A stretch of 64,000 nt of DNA from NCBI RefSeq assembly GCF_000341105.1, contig NZ_ANBB01000001.1, positions 29,228 to 93,227 of the forward strand, read 5' to 3'. Positions within the stretch are counted from its first letter, which is position 1; each line of letters opens with the position of its first letter. Positions 8,984 to 17,423 of the stretch are shown here, in pieces. The notes beneath the pieces are model-generated. The model did not search any database, had not been told where the DNA came from, and saw only the letters and a list, made by a program, of their open reading frames with translations. Source of the DNA: Nocardiopsis potens DSM 45234 (GTDB lineage: Bacteria; Actinomycetota; Actinomycetes; Streptosporangiales; Streptosporangiaceae). The position numbers and the translations under genes were made by a program.

Positions 8984-9000
8984 CGCCCAAGCGTTTGTTA
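8984..9000. promoter_or_regulatory. Possible fatty-acid-type TetR operator before the SDR gene
   Basis: CAAGCGTTTG at 8988-8997, inside CCCAAGCGTTTGTTAG, is a near-palindrome. It resembles the CTAACAAGCGCTTGG-like boxes I recall from actinobacterial acyl-CoA metabolism promoters. It sits about 100 bp upstream of the SDR start in a locally AT-rich stretch. The link is from memory of the motif. Confidence 0.3.
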
Positions 9001-9097
9001 GAAAAAGGGGATACCGGGCGGGCCCGGTGCGCGGCCGGTGCGGGACGGGCCCGGCCGCGGCCGGGCCCCCGAGCGCGCGGGCCGACCGGGAGGCGGA

Positions 9098-10006
9098 ATG
9101 GGCGGGATCTGCGAGGGCCGGGTGGCGCTGGTGACCGGCGCCGGCCGGGGGCTGGGCCGGGCCCACGCCCTGGAGTTCGCCCGGCAGGGCGCCCGGGTGG
9201 TGGTCAACGACGTCGGCGTGGGCCTGGACGGCGCCGGCGGCTCCGCGGCCCCCGCCGAGGAGGTCGCGGCGGAGATCCGCGCGGCCGGCGGCGAGGCGGT
9301 CACCGCCACCGGCGACATCGCCACCGCCGCCGGCGCGGCCGAGGCGGTGGACACCGCGCTGCGGGCCTTCGGGCGGCTGGACACCCTGGTGAACAACGCC
9401 GGGTTCCTGCGCGACCGGATGCTGGTCAACATCTCCGAGGAGGAGTGGGACGCGGTGCTGCGGGTGCACCTCAAGGGGCACTTCCTGGTGCTGAGGCAGG
9501 CCGGCGCGCACTGGCGGGCGGAGGCCAAGGCGGGCCGGACGCCGGTGGCGCGGGTGGTCAACACCTCCTCGGGGGCGGGGCTGCTGGGCAGCGTGGGCCA
9601 GGCCAACTACTCCGCGGCCAAGGCGGGGATCATCGGACTCACCCTGGTCGCCGCGGCCGAACTGGGCCGGTACGGGGCGGCGGTGAACGCGATCGCCCCG
9701 GCGGCGCGCACCCGGATGACCGAGGGGGCGTTCGCGGCGGAGATGGCCCGCCCCGGCGGCGGCGCGTTCGACGCCATGGACCCGGCCAACGTCTCGCCCC
9801 TGGTGGTCTGGCTGGGCTCGGCGGAGTGCACGGGGGTCACCGGCAGGGTCTTCGAGGCCGAGGGCGGCCGGATCTGCCTGATGGACGGCTTCCGGCACGG
9901 ACCCGCCGCCGACCGCGGGGCCCGCTGGGACCCGGCCGACGTCGGCGCCGCCGTGCGCGGCCTGATCCGCGACGCCCCGGAACCCGAACCGGCCTACGGG
10001 GCCTGA
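9098..10006 (+). CDS. SDR family oxidoreductase (hydroxyacyl-CoA dehydrogenase-like)
   Basis: A 302-residue classical short-chain dehydrogenase. Cofactor motif GAGRGLGRAHA lies near residue 14, the conserved NNAG near 101, the catalytic Ser in VVNTSSGAGLLG near 156, and the YSAAK pair near 170. The insert VVVNDVGVGLDGAGGSAAPAEEVAAEI is typical of the dehydrogenase domain of peroxisomal type 2 multifunctional enzymes and their actinobacterial homologues, which oxidise 3-hydroxyacyl-CoA. The exact substrate is unknown. ATG 9098 follows GGGAGGCGGA. The gene stands alone, preceded by a possible lipid-regulator box and followed by a large palindrome. Confidence 0.85.
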   Translation: MGGICEGRVALVTGAGRGLGRAHALEFARQGARVVVNDVGVGLDGAGGSAAPAEEVAAEIRAAGGEAVTATGDIATAAGAAEAVDTALRAFGRLDTLVNNAGFLRDRMLVNISEEEWDAVLRVHLKGHFLVLRQAGAHWRAEAKAGRTPVARVVNTSSGAGLLGSVGQANYSAAKAGIIGLTLVAAAELGRYGAAVNAIAPAARTRMTEGAFAAEMARPGGGAFDAMDPANVSPLVVWLGSAECTGVTGRVFEAEGGRICLMDGFRHGPAADRGARWDPADVGAAVRGLIRDAPEPEPAYGA

Positions 10007-10021
10007 GCCGGCCCTCCTCTC

Positions 10022-10087
10022 CGATGGTCTTGACGTTGCGGGGGTATTCCGAGCGCTCGGAATACCCCCGCAACGTCAAGACCATCG
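10022..10087. repeat. 66-bp perfect palindrome
   Basis: The left 33 bases are exactly the reverse complement of the right 33, with the centre at 10054/10055 inside GAGCGCTC. It begins CGATGGTCTTGACGTTGCGG and ends with the complement. No loop bases separate the arms, and the flanking bases (C and C) do not pair. It lies 16 bp after the SDR stop codon and 161 bp before the methyltransferase gene, both on the plus strand. It could terminate the SDR transcript as a 30-bp hairpin, or be one copy of a dispersed palindromic repeat. Confidence 0.95.
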
Positions 10088-10248
10088 CCCGGGGCGGGAC
10101 ACGCGTACACCTTCCCGTCGCCGGATTCCTCACCTCCCGTCCGGAAGAAGTACCCTCGCGTCACCGACGCGTGATGCCATTGCGCCTTCGACCGCCGGGC
10201 CCGCACCCCGGTCGCGGCGGAACGATCCCGAAACGGAAGAACCGAGCG

Positions 10249-11034
10249 ATGCCGAAGAAGACGACCGCCTCGTTGAACGCGAACCGCTCCTCGCTGCCGC
10301 ACAAGGTGCGCTACGCGCTGCGCAACCCCGGGAGGATCCTGCCCTACGTGCAGCGCTCCGCACGGGACCTGAGGTTCCGCCTCCTCCACCGGGACCACGT
10401 CTCCTACTACCGGGCGGTGATGGCCTCCGACGCGGCGCGGGACCCCAAGGCGGCGGTCGGCAGCCGGAACGAGAAGCGGTGGCTCGCGCTCGGCAAGATG
10501 CAGTTCGACTACCTGGTCGAGCACGGGCTCAAACCGGACCAGCGGATGCTCGACATCGGCTGCGGCAACCTGCGGGCCGGCTGGCGCTTCATCGACTACC
10601 TGGACGAGGGCAACTACTACGGCATCGACATCTCCCCGGACATCCTGATCGCCGCCAAGAAGGTGCTGGCCGAGCGCGGCCTGCAGGAGAAGCTGCCGCA
10701 CCTGACCATCACCCAGGACCTCACCTTCGACTTCCTGCCGGACGGCCGGTTCGACGTGGTGCACGCGCACAGCGTCTTCTCGCACTCGCCCATCGAGGTC
10801 ATCGACGAGTGCCTGGCGCACGTGGGCCGGATCCTGGCCCCCGGCGGCTTCTTCGACTTCACCTTCGACCGGACCGAGGGCGCCGAGCACCAGGTGCTGC
10901 GCGAGGACTTCTACTACCGGACCGGGACGCTCATCGCCCTCGCCGAGAAGCACGGCCTGCAGGCGCGGTTCATGGACGACTGGGAGAAGCGCCCGCACGG
11001 CCAGTCCAAGATCCGGGTCACCGCGGGGCCGTGA
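10249..11034 (+). CDS. Class I SAM-dependent methyltransferase
   Basis: A 261-residue protein with the SAM-binding motif I MLDIGCGNLRAGWRFIDY near residue 100, the acidic loop YYGIDISPD, motif II-like GRFDVVHAHSVFSHSP and motif III ILAPGGFFDFTF. The N-terminal 50 residues are basic (RYALRNPGRILPYVQRSARDLRFRLLHRD). The Methyltransf_25/11 fold is clear, but the substrate is not. Proteins of this form occur beside polysaccharide or natural-product genes, yet no such genes are adjacent here. ATG 10249 has GGAAG upstream. Confidence 0.8.
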   Translation: MPKKTTASLNANRSSLPHKVRYALRNPGRILPYVQRSARDLRFRLLHRDHVSYYRAVMASDAARDPKAAVGSRNEKRWLALGKMQFDYLVEHGLKPDQRMLDIGCGNLRAGWRFIDYLDEGNYYGIDISPDILIAAKKVLAERGLQEKLPHLTITQDLTFDFLPDGRFDVVHAHSVFSHSPIEVIDECLAHVGRILAPGGFFDFTFDRTEGAEHQVLREDFYYRTGTLIALAEKHGLQARFMDDWEKRPHGQSKIRVTAGP

Positions 11035-11167
11035 CGCCCCCGCCGCGCCGGCCGCCGCCCGGCCCGGAGCCCGCCGCAGGCGGGCGCGGGCCCCGGAGGG
11101 CCGGGCGGGCACTGTTCCGGCGCGGCGGACCCCGGTAGCCTGAGCGGCCGTTCGGAGAACGTCGGCG

Positions 11168-11197
11168 GCGGGGCGCCGGGCACCACCGGCGCCCCGC
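11168..11197 (+). terminator. GC hairpin between methyltransferase and amidohydrolase genes
   Basis: GGGGCGCCGG and its complement enclose a 6-nt loop and lie just before the amidohydrolase start. It could end the methyltransferase transcript. No T-run. Confidence 0.45.
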
Positions 11198-11216
11198 TTC
11201 GGTGCGGGAGGCGGCT

Positions 11217-12824
11217 GTGCGGGATGTGACGGTCTGGACCGGGGGAACCGTGTGGACCGGCGAGGGGGACGCCGGCGCGCTCGCCGCGGCGCAGGGGCGG
11301 ATCGTCGCCGCCGGCGCCGAGGCCGAAGCGCTCGCCGGGACGGCCGCCGACGTCGTCGACCTGGACGGCGGCCTGCTCATGCCGGCCTTCGGCGACGGCC
11401 ACGCCCACCCGCTCTTCGGCGGGCTGGAGGCGCAGGGCCCGCCCGTCCGCGACCTGGCCGACCCGGAGCGGGTGGCGGCCGCCGTGGGCCGCTGGGCCGC
11501 CGAGAACCCCGGGGCCGAGTGGATCGTCGGCGGCAGCTACGACCCCGCGATCGCGCCGCGCGGCGAGTTCGACGCCCGGGTGCTCGACGCCGCCGTGCCC
11601 GACCGCCCGGTCGTGCTGCACGCCTACGACTACCACACCGTCTGGGTCAACTCCGAGGCGCTGCGCCGGGCCGGCATCACCGCCGGCACCCCCGACCCCG
11701 GCGACGGCGCCATCGTCCGCCGCGCCGACGGCACCCCCATGGGCACGCTGCGCGAATGGGGCGCCGTCGACCTGGTCCTGGACCTGGTCCCGGAGGAGGC
11801 CGCCGGCGACCGGGTGCGCGCCCTCGCCGACGCCGGGCGGCGCTACCTGCGCTCGGGCATCACCTGGTACCAGGACGCCTGGGTCGACCCGGCCACGGTC
11901 GGCGCCTACCTGGAGGCCGCCCGGCGCGGCTCCCTGCTCACCCGGGCCGACCTGGCCCTGCGCGCCGACCCCGGCGAGTGGCGCGACCAGCTGTCCGCCT
12001 TCCCGGAGCTGCGCGAGGAGGTCCGCGCCGAACCCGCCGCGGCCGGGCTGCTCACCGCGCGCACCGTCAAGTTCTTCGCCGACGGGGTGATCGAGGGCGG
12101 CACGGCCGCCCTGCTGGAGCCCTACACCGACCGCCCGCACTCGCACGGCATGCCGGTGTGGCCCGGGGCGGCGCTGGCCGAGGCGGTGGCCGCCTTCGAC
12201 CGGCTCGGCTTCGAGGTGCACGTCCATGCCATCGGCGACGCCGGCGTCCGCAACGCCCTGGACGCGCTGGAGCGGACGGCCCGCACCAACCCGCCCCGGC
12301 CGCGCCGCCCGGTCATCGCGCACACCCAGCTCGTCGACCCGGCCGACCTGGAGCGGTTCGCCCGGGTCGGGGCGGTCGCCAACTTCGAGCCGTACTGGGC
12401 CCAGCTCGACCCGCTCCAGGTCGACCTGACCATCCCGCGCCTGGGCGAGGGCCGCGCCGCGCTGCAGTACCCGATGGCGACCCTGCTCCGCGGCGGCACC
12501 CGGCTGAGCTTCGGCAGCGACTGGCCGGTCAGCACCGAGCGCCCGCTGGACGGGATCCAGGTGGCGGTCACCCGCCGCACCTTCGCGGGCGACCCCGCCG
12601 GGGGCTGGATCCCCGAGGAGCGGCTCACCGCGGAGCAGGCCCTCACCGCCTACACCACCGGCACCGCCTACCAGGCCGGTGCCGAGCACCGCCGCGGCAC
12701 CCTCCGCCCCGGCGCCGACGCCGACCTGGTCTGGCTGGACCGCGACCCGCGCGCCGTCGACCCGATGGAGATCGCCTCGATCACCGAACGCGGCACCTGG
12801 CTGGCCGGCCGGCGCGCGGCCTGA
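11217..12824 (+). CDS. YtcJ-like amidohydrolase
   Basis: A 535-residue Amidohydro_3 protein. The short beta-sandwich N-terminus is followed by the metal-binding strand LMPAFGDGHAHPLF near residue 60. Later come VHVHAIGDAGVRNALDALE near 340, VIAHTQLVDP near 365, and LSFGSDWPVST near 430, the last giving the catalytic Asp. A C-terminal sandwich segment, HRRGTLRPGADADLVWLDRDP, follows. YtcJ-type enzymes hydrolyse amides or related bonds with one or two metals; physiological substrates are mostly unknown. GTG 11217 is preferred over GTG 11202 because GGGAGG lies 5 nt before it. Confidence 0.85.
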   Translation: MRDVTVWTGGTVWTGEGDAGALAAAQGRIVAAGAEAEALAGTAADVVDLDGGLLMPAFGDGHAHPLFGGLEAQGPPVRDLADPERVAAAVGRWAAENPGAEWIVGGSYDPAIAPRGEFDARVLDAAVPDRPVVLHAYDYHTVWVNSEALRRAGITAGTPDPGDGAIVRRADGTPMGTLREWGAVDLVLDLVPEEAAGDRVRALADAGRRYLRSGITWYQDAWVDPATVGAYLEAARRGSLLTRADLALRADPGEWRDQLSAFPELREEVRAEPAAAGLLTARTVKFFADGVIEGGTAALLEPYTDRPHSHGMPVWPGAALAEAVAAFDRLGFEVHVHAIGDAGVRNALDALERTARTNPPRPRRPVIAHTQLVDPADLERFARVGAVANFEPYWAQLDPLQVDLTIPRLGEGRAALQYPMATLLRGGTRLSFGSDWPVSTERPLDGIQVAVTRRTFAGDPAGGWIPEERLTAEQALTAYTTGTAYQAGAEHRRGTLRPGADADLVWLDRDPRAVDPMEIASITERGTWLAGRRAA

Positions 12825-12970
12825 CCCTCACGCGGCGGTGCGGGGCGGCGCCCGGCAGGGGCGGAGCAGGGGAAAACGGGTTGCCGCTCCTCCTCCCGCT
12901 CCGGCAATCTGGGCGGAAACGGACACAGCGCCCCTGCGCGCGCGTCCCCCGACACCGAAGGAGCCGTTGC

Positions 12971-14032
12971 GTGCAGGCAGCCGTCGCCGTGACCCCCGCC
13001 CGCGTCCCCGAGCTGCTGCTCGGGCTGGCCACCGTCCGCCCCGTCTTCCTCTGGGGCGCGCCCGGGATCGGGAAGTCGTCGCTGGTGCGGCGGTTCGCGG
13101 AGTCACTGGGGCTGGAGTGCGTGAGCCTGCTGGGCACCCAGCTCGCCCCCGAGGACCTCATCGGGGTGCCGCAGATCCGCGACGGCCGGTCGGTGTTCTG
13201 CCCGCCGGAGGCCATCGCCCGGGACGAGCCGTACTGCCTCTTCCTGGACGAGCTCAACGCCGCCTCCCCGGACGTGCAGAAGGCGTTCTACTCGCTCATC
13301 CTGGACCGCCGCATCGGCGGCTACGAACTCCCCGCGGGCAGCATCGTGATCGGCGCGGGCAACCGCGCCACCGACAACGCGCTCGCCCGGCCCATCGCGT
13401 CCGCGCTGGTCAACCGGCTCACCCACGTGCACCTGCAGGCGTCGGCCACCGACTGGCTCGCCTGGGCCGCCGACAGCGGCATCCACCCCTGGGTCACCGA
13501 CTACATCACCGACCGGCCCGACCACCTCTGGTCGGCGCCGCCCAAGACCGAGGAGCCGTTCTCCACGCCGCGCTCCTGGCACATGCTCTCCGACGCGCTG
13601 CACTCCTTCGGTTCCGACGTGGACGAGGAGACCCTCGCCGTCATCGCGCACGGCACCCTCACCCCGGCGCACGCCACCGCCTTCTGCGGCTACGCCAAGG
13701 TGGTGCGCAGCCGGTACGGCCTGGAGGCCGTCATCAAGGGCGACGCCCGCTGGCCGCACCGCCCCGAGGACCGCGACCTGCTCTACTTCCTCGCCGACGC
13801 GTTCCGCGGCCGCCTGGTCAAGGAGCTCCCCGCGAACAAGGAGCACGCCTCCCCGGCGGTGCGCCAGACCGTGCACCGCTCCAAGGCGCTGCTGGTCCAG
13901 CTCGCCGAGGTCTCGGTGGAGGTGGCGCGCTCGGTCATCGCCGACGGCCCCGACGGCGAACCGGTGCTGCCCTCCTGGTTCCTGGTCGAGGCGGCCCGGG
14001 ACATGCCCCGGCTGGTCGAGGCGCGCCGGTGA
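12971..14032 (+). CDS. MoxR-type AAA+ ATPase
   Basis: A 353-residue AAA+ protein with Walker A GAPGIGKSS near residue 28, Walker B LFLDELNAA near 89, the sensor-1 region VIGAGNRATDNALARPIASAL with its arginine, and a helical C-terminal part. MoxR ATPases act as chaperones that load metals or remodel partners, usually with a VWA-domain protein. The next gene overlaps by 4 bp (GTGA at 14029-14032) and encodes exactly such a partner, so the two are translationally coupled. GTG 12971 follows AAGGAG with 7-nt spacing. The target of the pair is unknown. Confidence 0.85.
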   Translation: MQAAVAVTPARVPELLLGLATVRPVFLWGAPGIGKSSLVRRFAESLGLECVSLLGTQLAPEDLIGVPQIRDGRSVFCPPEAIARDEPYCLFLDELNAASPDVQKAFYSLILDRRIGGYELPAGSIVIGAGNRATDNALARPIASALVNRLTHVHLQASATDWLAWAADSGIHPWVTDYITDRPDHLWSAPPKTEEPFSTPRSWHMLSDALHSFGSDVDEETLAVIAHGTLTPAHATAFCGYAKVVRSRYGLEAVIKGDARWPHRPEDRDLLYFLADAFRGRLVKELPANKEHASPAVRQTVHRSKALLVQLAEVSVEVARSVIADGPDGEPVLPSWFLVEAARDMPRLVEARR

Positions 14033-15831
14033 GCCGGGGCGGTAGGCGCGGCAAGGGCGGGCGCCCCGACCCGGCCCGGGAGGCCTTCCGGGCCGGGGCC
14101 GCCGCCGCCGCGGCCCACCCGGTGCTCTCCGCCATCGAGGTGGCCTACTGCGAGACGGGCTGCACGCACGTCGCGCCGGGCGGGATGGCCGCGGTCGACT
14201 CCAACGGCGTCGTGCACGTGAACGCCTCCCGGCGGGCCGAGCCGGCCGAGTGGACGTGGGCCATCGCGCACTGCGTGCTCCACCTGGGCTTCGGCCACGT
14301 GCCCGCGGCCACCGGGGAACCGGAGCAGCCGGACGCCGCTCTGGCCGCGGCCAGGTGCGCCGCGGTCGCCCGGTTCCAGTCCACCCTCGGCGGGACCGGG
14401 ACCCCGCCCGCCCACGTCCCGCTCGACTTCCCCGGATCCGACGAGGAGGCCCTCGCCGAGCGGTGGCGCCGCGACGGCGTCCCCGAGGAGTACGCCCGCT
14501 GCGGCCCCGGCGGGGCCGGCCCCGACCACCGGCCGCTCCGCTGGCTGGGCCACCGGCAGCGGCCGGACTGGCAGCGGGCGTTCGCGCACGGGCTGACCCG
14601 GACCATGTCCGCGGCGATGGAGCAGGCCGGCGGCAGGCCCCTGGGACCGGACGGCCGCATCCGGGACCGGCGCCCCTGGGAGCGGGCGATGGACTGGTTC
14701 ATCTCCTCCTACCCGCTGCTCGGCGGCATCGCCGCCGGGATGGAGCTGGTCGCCGACGCCGACCTGGCCCGGGCGCACGGCATCGCGATCGCCGCGGTGG
14801 ACGCCTCGGCCGGCGAGATCTACCTCAACCCGTTCGCCTCGCACACCGACGAGGAGTGGCGGTTCATCCTCGCCCACGAGATGCTGCACGCCGCGCTCCG
14901 CCACGGGGACCGGCGCGGCCCGCGCGATCCCTACCTGTTCAACGTCGCCGCCGACTACGTGGTCAACGGGTGGCTGCGCGAGATGGAGGTGGGCGCCATG
15001 CCGCACGGGGTGCTGCACGACCCGCGGCTGGCCGGCCTCTCCGCGGAGGAGGTCTACGACCGCATCGCCGCGGACGCGCGCCGGATCCGCCGGCTGTCCA
15101 CCCTGCGCGGCAAAGGGGCCGGCGACGTCCTCGGCGAGCCCCTGCCCCGGCCGCCCAAGGACTACGTCGACCTGGACGAGTTCTACCGGCGCGGCCTGGT
15201 CCGCGGCCTGGAGCTGCACGACCGCGGCGAGCGCGGGCTGCTCCCGGCCGGCCTGGTGGAGGAGATCCGGGCGCTGGCCCACCCGCCGCCGCCCTGGGAC
15301 GTCCGGCTGGCCCGCTGGTTCGACGAGTTCGTGCCCCGCCCGCAGGCGGTCCGCTCCTACGCGCGCCCGTCCCGCCGCCAGGCGTCCACCCCGGGCATTC
15401 CGCGGGCCGGCCGGTACTTCCCGCCGGAGGAGGTGGAGCGGTGCACCTTCGGGGTGGTGCTGGACACCTCCGGGTCGATGGACGCCCGGCTGCTCGGCAA
15501 GGCGCTGGGCGCCATCGCCTCCTACGCCGAGGCCCGCGACGTCCCCGCCGCCCGGGTGGTCTTCTGCGACGCCGCCCCCTACGACGCCGGCTACCTCGCC
15601 CCCGCCGAGGTCGCCGACCGGGTGCGGGTCCGCGGCCGCGGCGGAACGGTGCTCCAGCCCGGCATCGACCTGCTGCACCGCGCCGACGACTTCCCGCACA
15701 CGGCGCCGCTGCTGGTCATCACCGACGGCTGGTGCGACACCCTGCGCGTCCGCCGCGAGCACGCCTACCTCCTGCCGCGCGGCGGCCGGCTCCCGTTCCG
15801 CCCCGCCGGCCCGGTCTTCGAGGTCCACTGA
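14029..15831 (+). CDS. DUF2201-type metallopeptidase-VWA domain protein
   Basis: A 600-residue partner of the preceding ATPase. The central metallopeptidase-like helix LAHEMLHAALRHGD near residue 283 has an intact HExxH zinc motif. A second, degenerate copy, IAHCVLHLGFGH near residue 80, keeps both histidines but replaces Glu by Cys. The C-terminal third holds a VWA-like domain with the metal-site motif VLDTSGSMD near residue 480 and DGWCD near 565. The linker is rich in Pro and Arg. This order matches predicted metallopeptidase DUF2201 plus VWA proteins. Metal-dependent proteolysis or ATPase-driven metal handling is plausible but unproven. Confidence 0.8.
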   Translation: MSRGGRRGKGGRPDPAREAFRAGAAAAAAHPVLSAIEVAYCETGCTHVAPGGMAAVDSNGVVHVNASRRAEPAEWTWAIAHCVLHLGFGHVPAATGEPEQPDAALAAARCAAVARFQSTLGGTGTPPAHVPLDFPGSDEEALAERWRRDGVPEEYARCGPGGAGPDHRPLRWLGHRQRPDWQRAFAHGLTRTMSAAMEQAGGRPLGPDGRIRDRRPWERAMDWFISSYPLLGGIAAGMELVADADLARAHGIAIAAVDASAGEIYLNPFASHTDEEWRFILAHEMLHAALRHGDRRGPRDPYLFNVAADYVVNGWLREMEVGAMPHGVLHDPRLAGLSAEEVYDRIAADARRIRRLSTLRGKGAGDVLGEPLPRPPKDYVDLDEFYRRGLVRGLELHDRGERGLLPAGLVEEIRALAHPPPPWDVRLARWFDEFVPRPQAVRSYARPSRRQASTPGIPRAGRYFPPEEVERCTFGVVLDTSGSMDARLLGKALGAIASYAEARDVPAARVVFCDAAPYDAGYLAPAEVADRVRVRGRGGTVLQPGIDLLHRADDFPHTAPLLVITDGWCDTLRVRREHAYLLPRGGRLPFRPAGPVFEVH

Positions 15832-15880
15832 CCCCGGCCCCGGGAGGGAGGCCGCCACCGGCGGGTGCTCGAATGGGGCC

Positions 15881-16420
15881 ATGATCGTTCGAGACATGCT
15901 CCCGGAGGAGGCCGCCGAGGTCGGAGAGCTGCGGGTCGCCGCGTACCGGGCCGAGGACCTGCTCTCCGTGCACCCGCCCTACACCGAGGTGCTGCGCCGC
16001 CTCGGATCGGGCGGCAAGGGTGAGATCCTGGTGGCCGCCCACGCCGCCGGGGACGCCTCCGACGTCGACGCCGCCGCCGATCCCGGTGGCGGGCCCGGAA
16101 CGGCGCCCGCGCTGCTCGGCACCGTCATGATCGAGCCCTGGACGCCGAACAGCGAGGTCGCCCGCGGAGCGCACGAGACGGAGGTCCGCGCCCTGGCGGT
16201 CGCCCCGCAGGCCCGCGGCCGCGGCGTGGCACGGGCCCTGATGGCCGAGGTGGAGCGGCGCGCCGCCGCCCGCGGCGCCGACCGGATCGTCCTCTCCACC
16301 CAGCCCGCCATGGCGGCGGCCCAGCGCCTCTACACCTCCCGCGGCTTCACCCGCCTCCCGGACCGCGACTGGAGTCCGATCCCCGGCTTCACCCTGCTCG
16401 CCTACGGCAAGGACCTCTGA
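15881..16420 (+). CDS. GNAT family N-acetyltransferase
   Basis: A 179-residue GNAT protein. Acetyl-CoA-binding motif A is visible as EVRALAVAPQARGRGVARALMAEVERRA, and the last part carries the family Tyr region AAAQRLYTSRGFTRLPDRDW. An Ala/Gly/Pro-rich insertion (about residues 55-85) breaks the N-terminal sheet and is longer than usual. The acceptor is unknown. It lies 49 bp after the VWA gene on the same strand and may be co-transcribed with the AAA/VWA pair. Confidence 0.85.
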   Translation: MIVRDMLPEEAAEVGELRVAAYRAEDLLSVHPPYTEVLRRLGSGGKGEILVAAHAAGDASDVDAAADPGGGPGTAPALLGTVMIEPWTPNSEVARGAHETEVRALAVAPQARGRGVARALMAEVERRAAARGADRIVLSTQPAMAAAQRLYTSRGFTRLPDRDWSPIPGFTLLAYGKDL

Positions 16421-16447
16421 CCGCCCCGGAGCGGAGTCCCGGGGCGG
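16421..16447. terminator. Bidirectional hairpin between GNAT and Rpn-like genes
   Basis: CCGCCCCGG and its complement pair around a 9-nt loop exactly between the two convergent stop codons. Confidence 0.6.
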
Positions 16448-16462
16448 CCGGAGCCGGGTGGA

Positions 16463-17329
16463 TCAGTCGAACAGTTCGTCCACAGCGGCGACGGTGGCGG
16501 CCTTGCGGATCCAGGTCTCCAGGGTTCCGCGGTCGGTGCAGGAGGTGATGCGTTCGCGCGCCTGCTCGCTGACGGGGATGCCGCGCGCCTTGAGGAATTC
16601 GATGATGGCGAGTGCTTCGCCTTTGGTCAGGCCTTCGGAGAGGCCTTTTCCGTGGTGCCTGCGGGCGAATTCGGTCTTGAGGGCGCTTCCGCTCTCTGCC
16701 ATCAGTGCCTCCCAGTGGATTCGGGCCGCCGCTGAGAACTCGGCGACCACGTGGTCATGATAAAGGGCGAAGCGGTCGTCGGACACGGAGCGCAGCGCCT
16801 CGGCGAATGCCCGGAGAGTCTTCTCTTGCTCGGAGCCGTGTGCGAGGGCCGACAGCGCGGCCAGTTCCGGGTCGGCGCGGGCGTCCTCGGCCGAAGTGAC
16901 GACCGGTATCTCGGCGGGGCCGAGGACGATGGGGTGCAGCACCCGGTCCGGGTGCCCGATGTCGATCGGATCGCGGGCCCAGCAGGCGGTCCGCTCGCTC
17001 CAGCAGACCACCAGGAGCAGCGCCGGGCATTCCAGCCGGGCCCGCACCGTGGCGAGGTAGACCGGCCAGCTGAACCGCTTGCGCTCGTCCCGGCCGCGCT
17101 GGACCTCCACCACGATGCCGAACCGGTTCCTCCCGGAGCCGTCGGTGAGGGCGACCACGGTGTCGGCCCGGTACTCCTTCGGCTGGAGGTCGTTGCAGTC
17201 GGTGGGGGCGGCTCTGGCGGAGGCGTACTCCGGCAGCAGGTGGTCGAATACGGATTCGAGGAGGAAGGGGGCGAGTTCCGGCCGGTTCCGAAAGAACTCG
17301 GTCCGGATCTCGTGCTCGGGGCTGGGCAT
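16463..17329 (-). CDS. Rpn-like PD-(D/E)XK nuclease-fold protein
   Basis: A 288-residue protein. The core ADTVVALTDG, then RFGIVVEVQRGRDERKRFSWPVYLA, fits a PD-(D/E)XK site of the form D...ExQ, in which Gln replaces the usual Lys, as in Rpn/transposase_31 proteins. A basic, Glu-rich helical C-terminus follows (KGLSEGLTKGEALAIIEFLKARGIPV), also typical of that family. Rpn proteins are DNA endonucleases linked to recombination or defence; actinomycetes carry many paralogues. The coding sequence is visibly less GC-rich near its 3' end than its neighbours. ATG 17329. Confidence 0.75.
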   Translation of the reverse strand: MPSPEHEIRTEFFRNRPELAPFLLESVFDHLLPEYASARAAPTDCNDLQPKEYRADTVVALTDGSGRNRFGIVVEVQRGRDERKRFSWPVYLATVRARLECPALLLVVCWSERTACWARDPIDIGHPDRVLHPIVLGPAEIPVVTSAEDARADPELAALSALAHGSEQEKTLRAFAEALRSVSDDRFALYHDHVVAEFSAAARIHWEALMAESGSALKTEFARRHHGKGLSEGLTKGEALAIIEFLKARGIPVSEQARERITSCTDRGTLETWIRKAATVAAVDELFD

Positions 17330-17423
17330 GTCGGGACGGTAGCGGCGGTGCCGTGGCGAAGCCGTCGGAAGTGGAGAAGAACCGGGAAATCCGCCTCTGC
17401 TGGAATTCCAGGACGCGGGCGGG

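Noticed and set aside
16463..17329. An intact transposon based on the Rpn-like gene
   Set aside because: No terminal inverted repeats or target duplications were found around it; Rpn proteins are transposase-related by fold but not transposases of a bounded element here.
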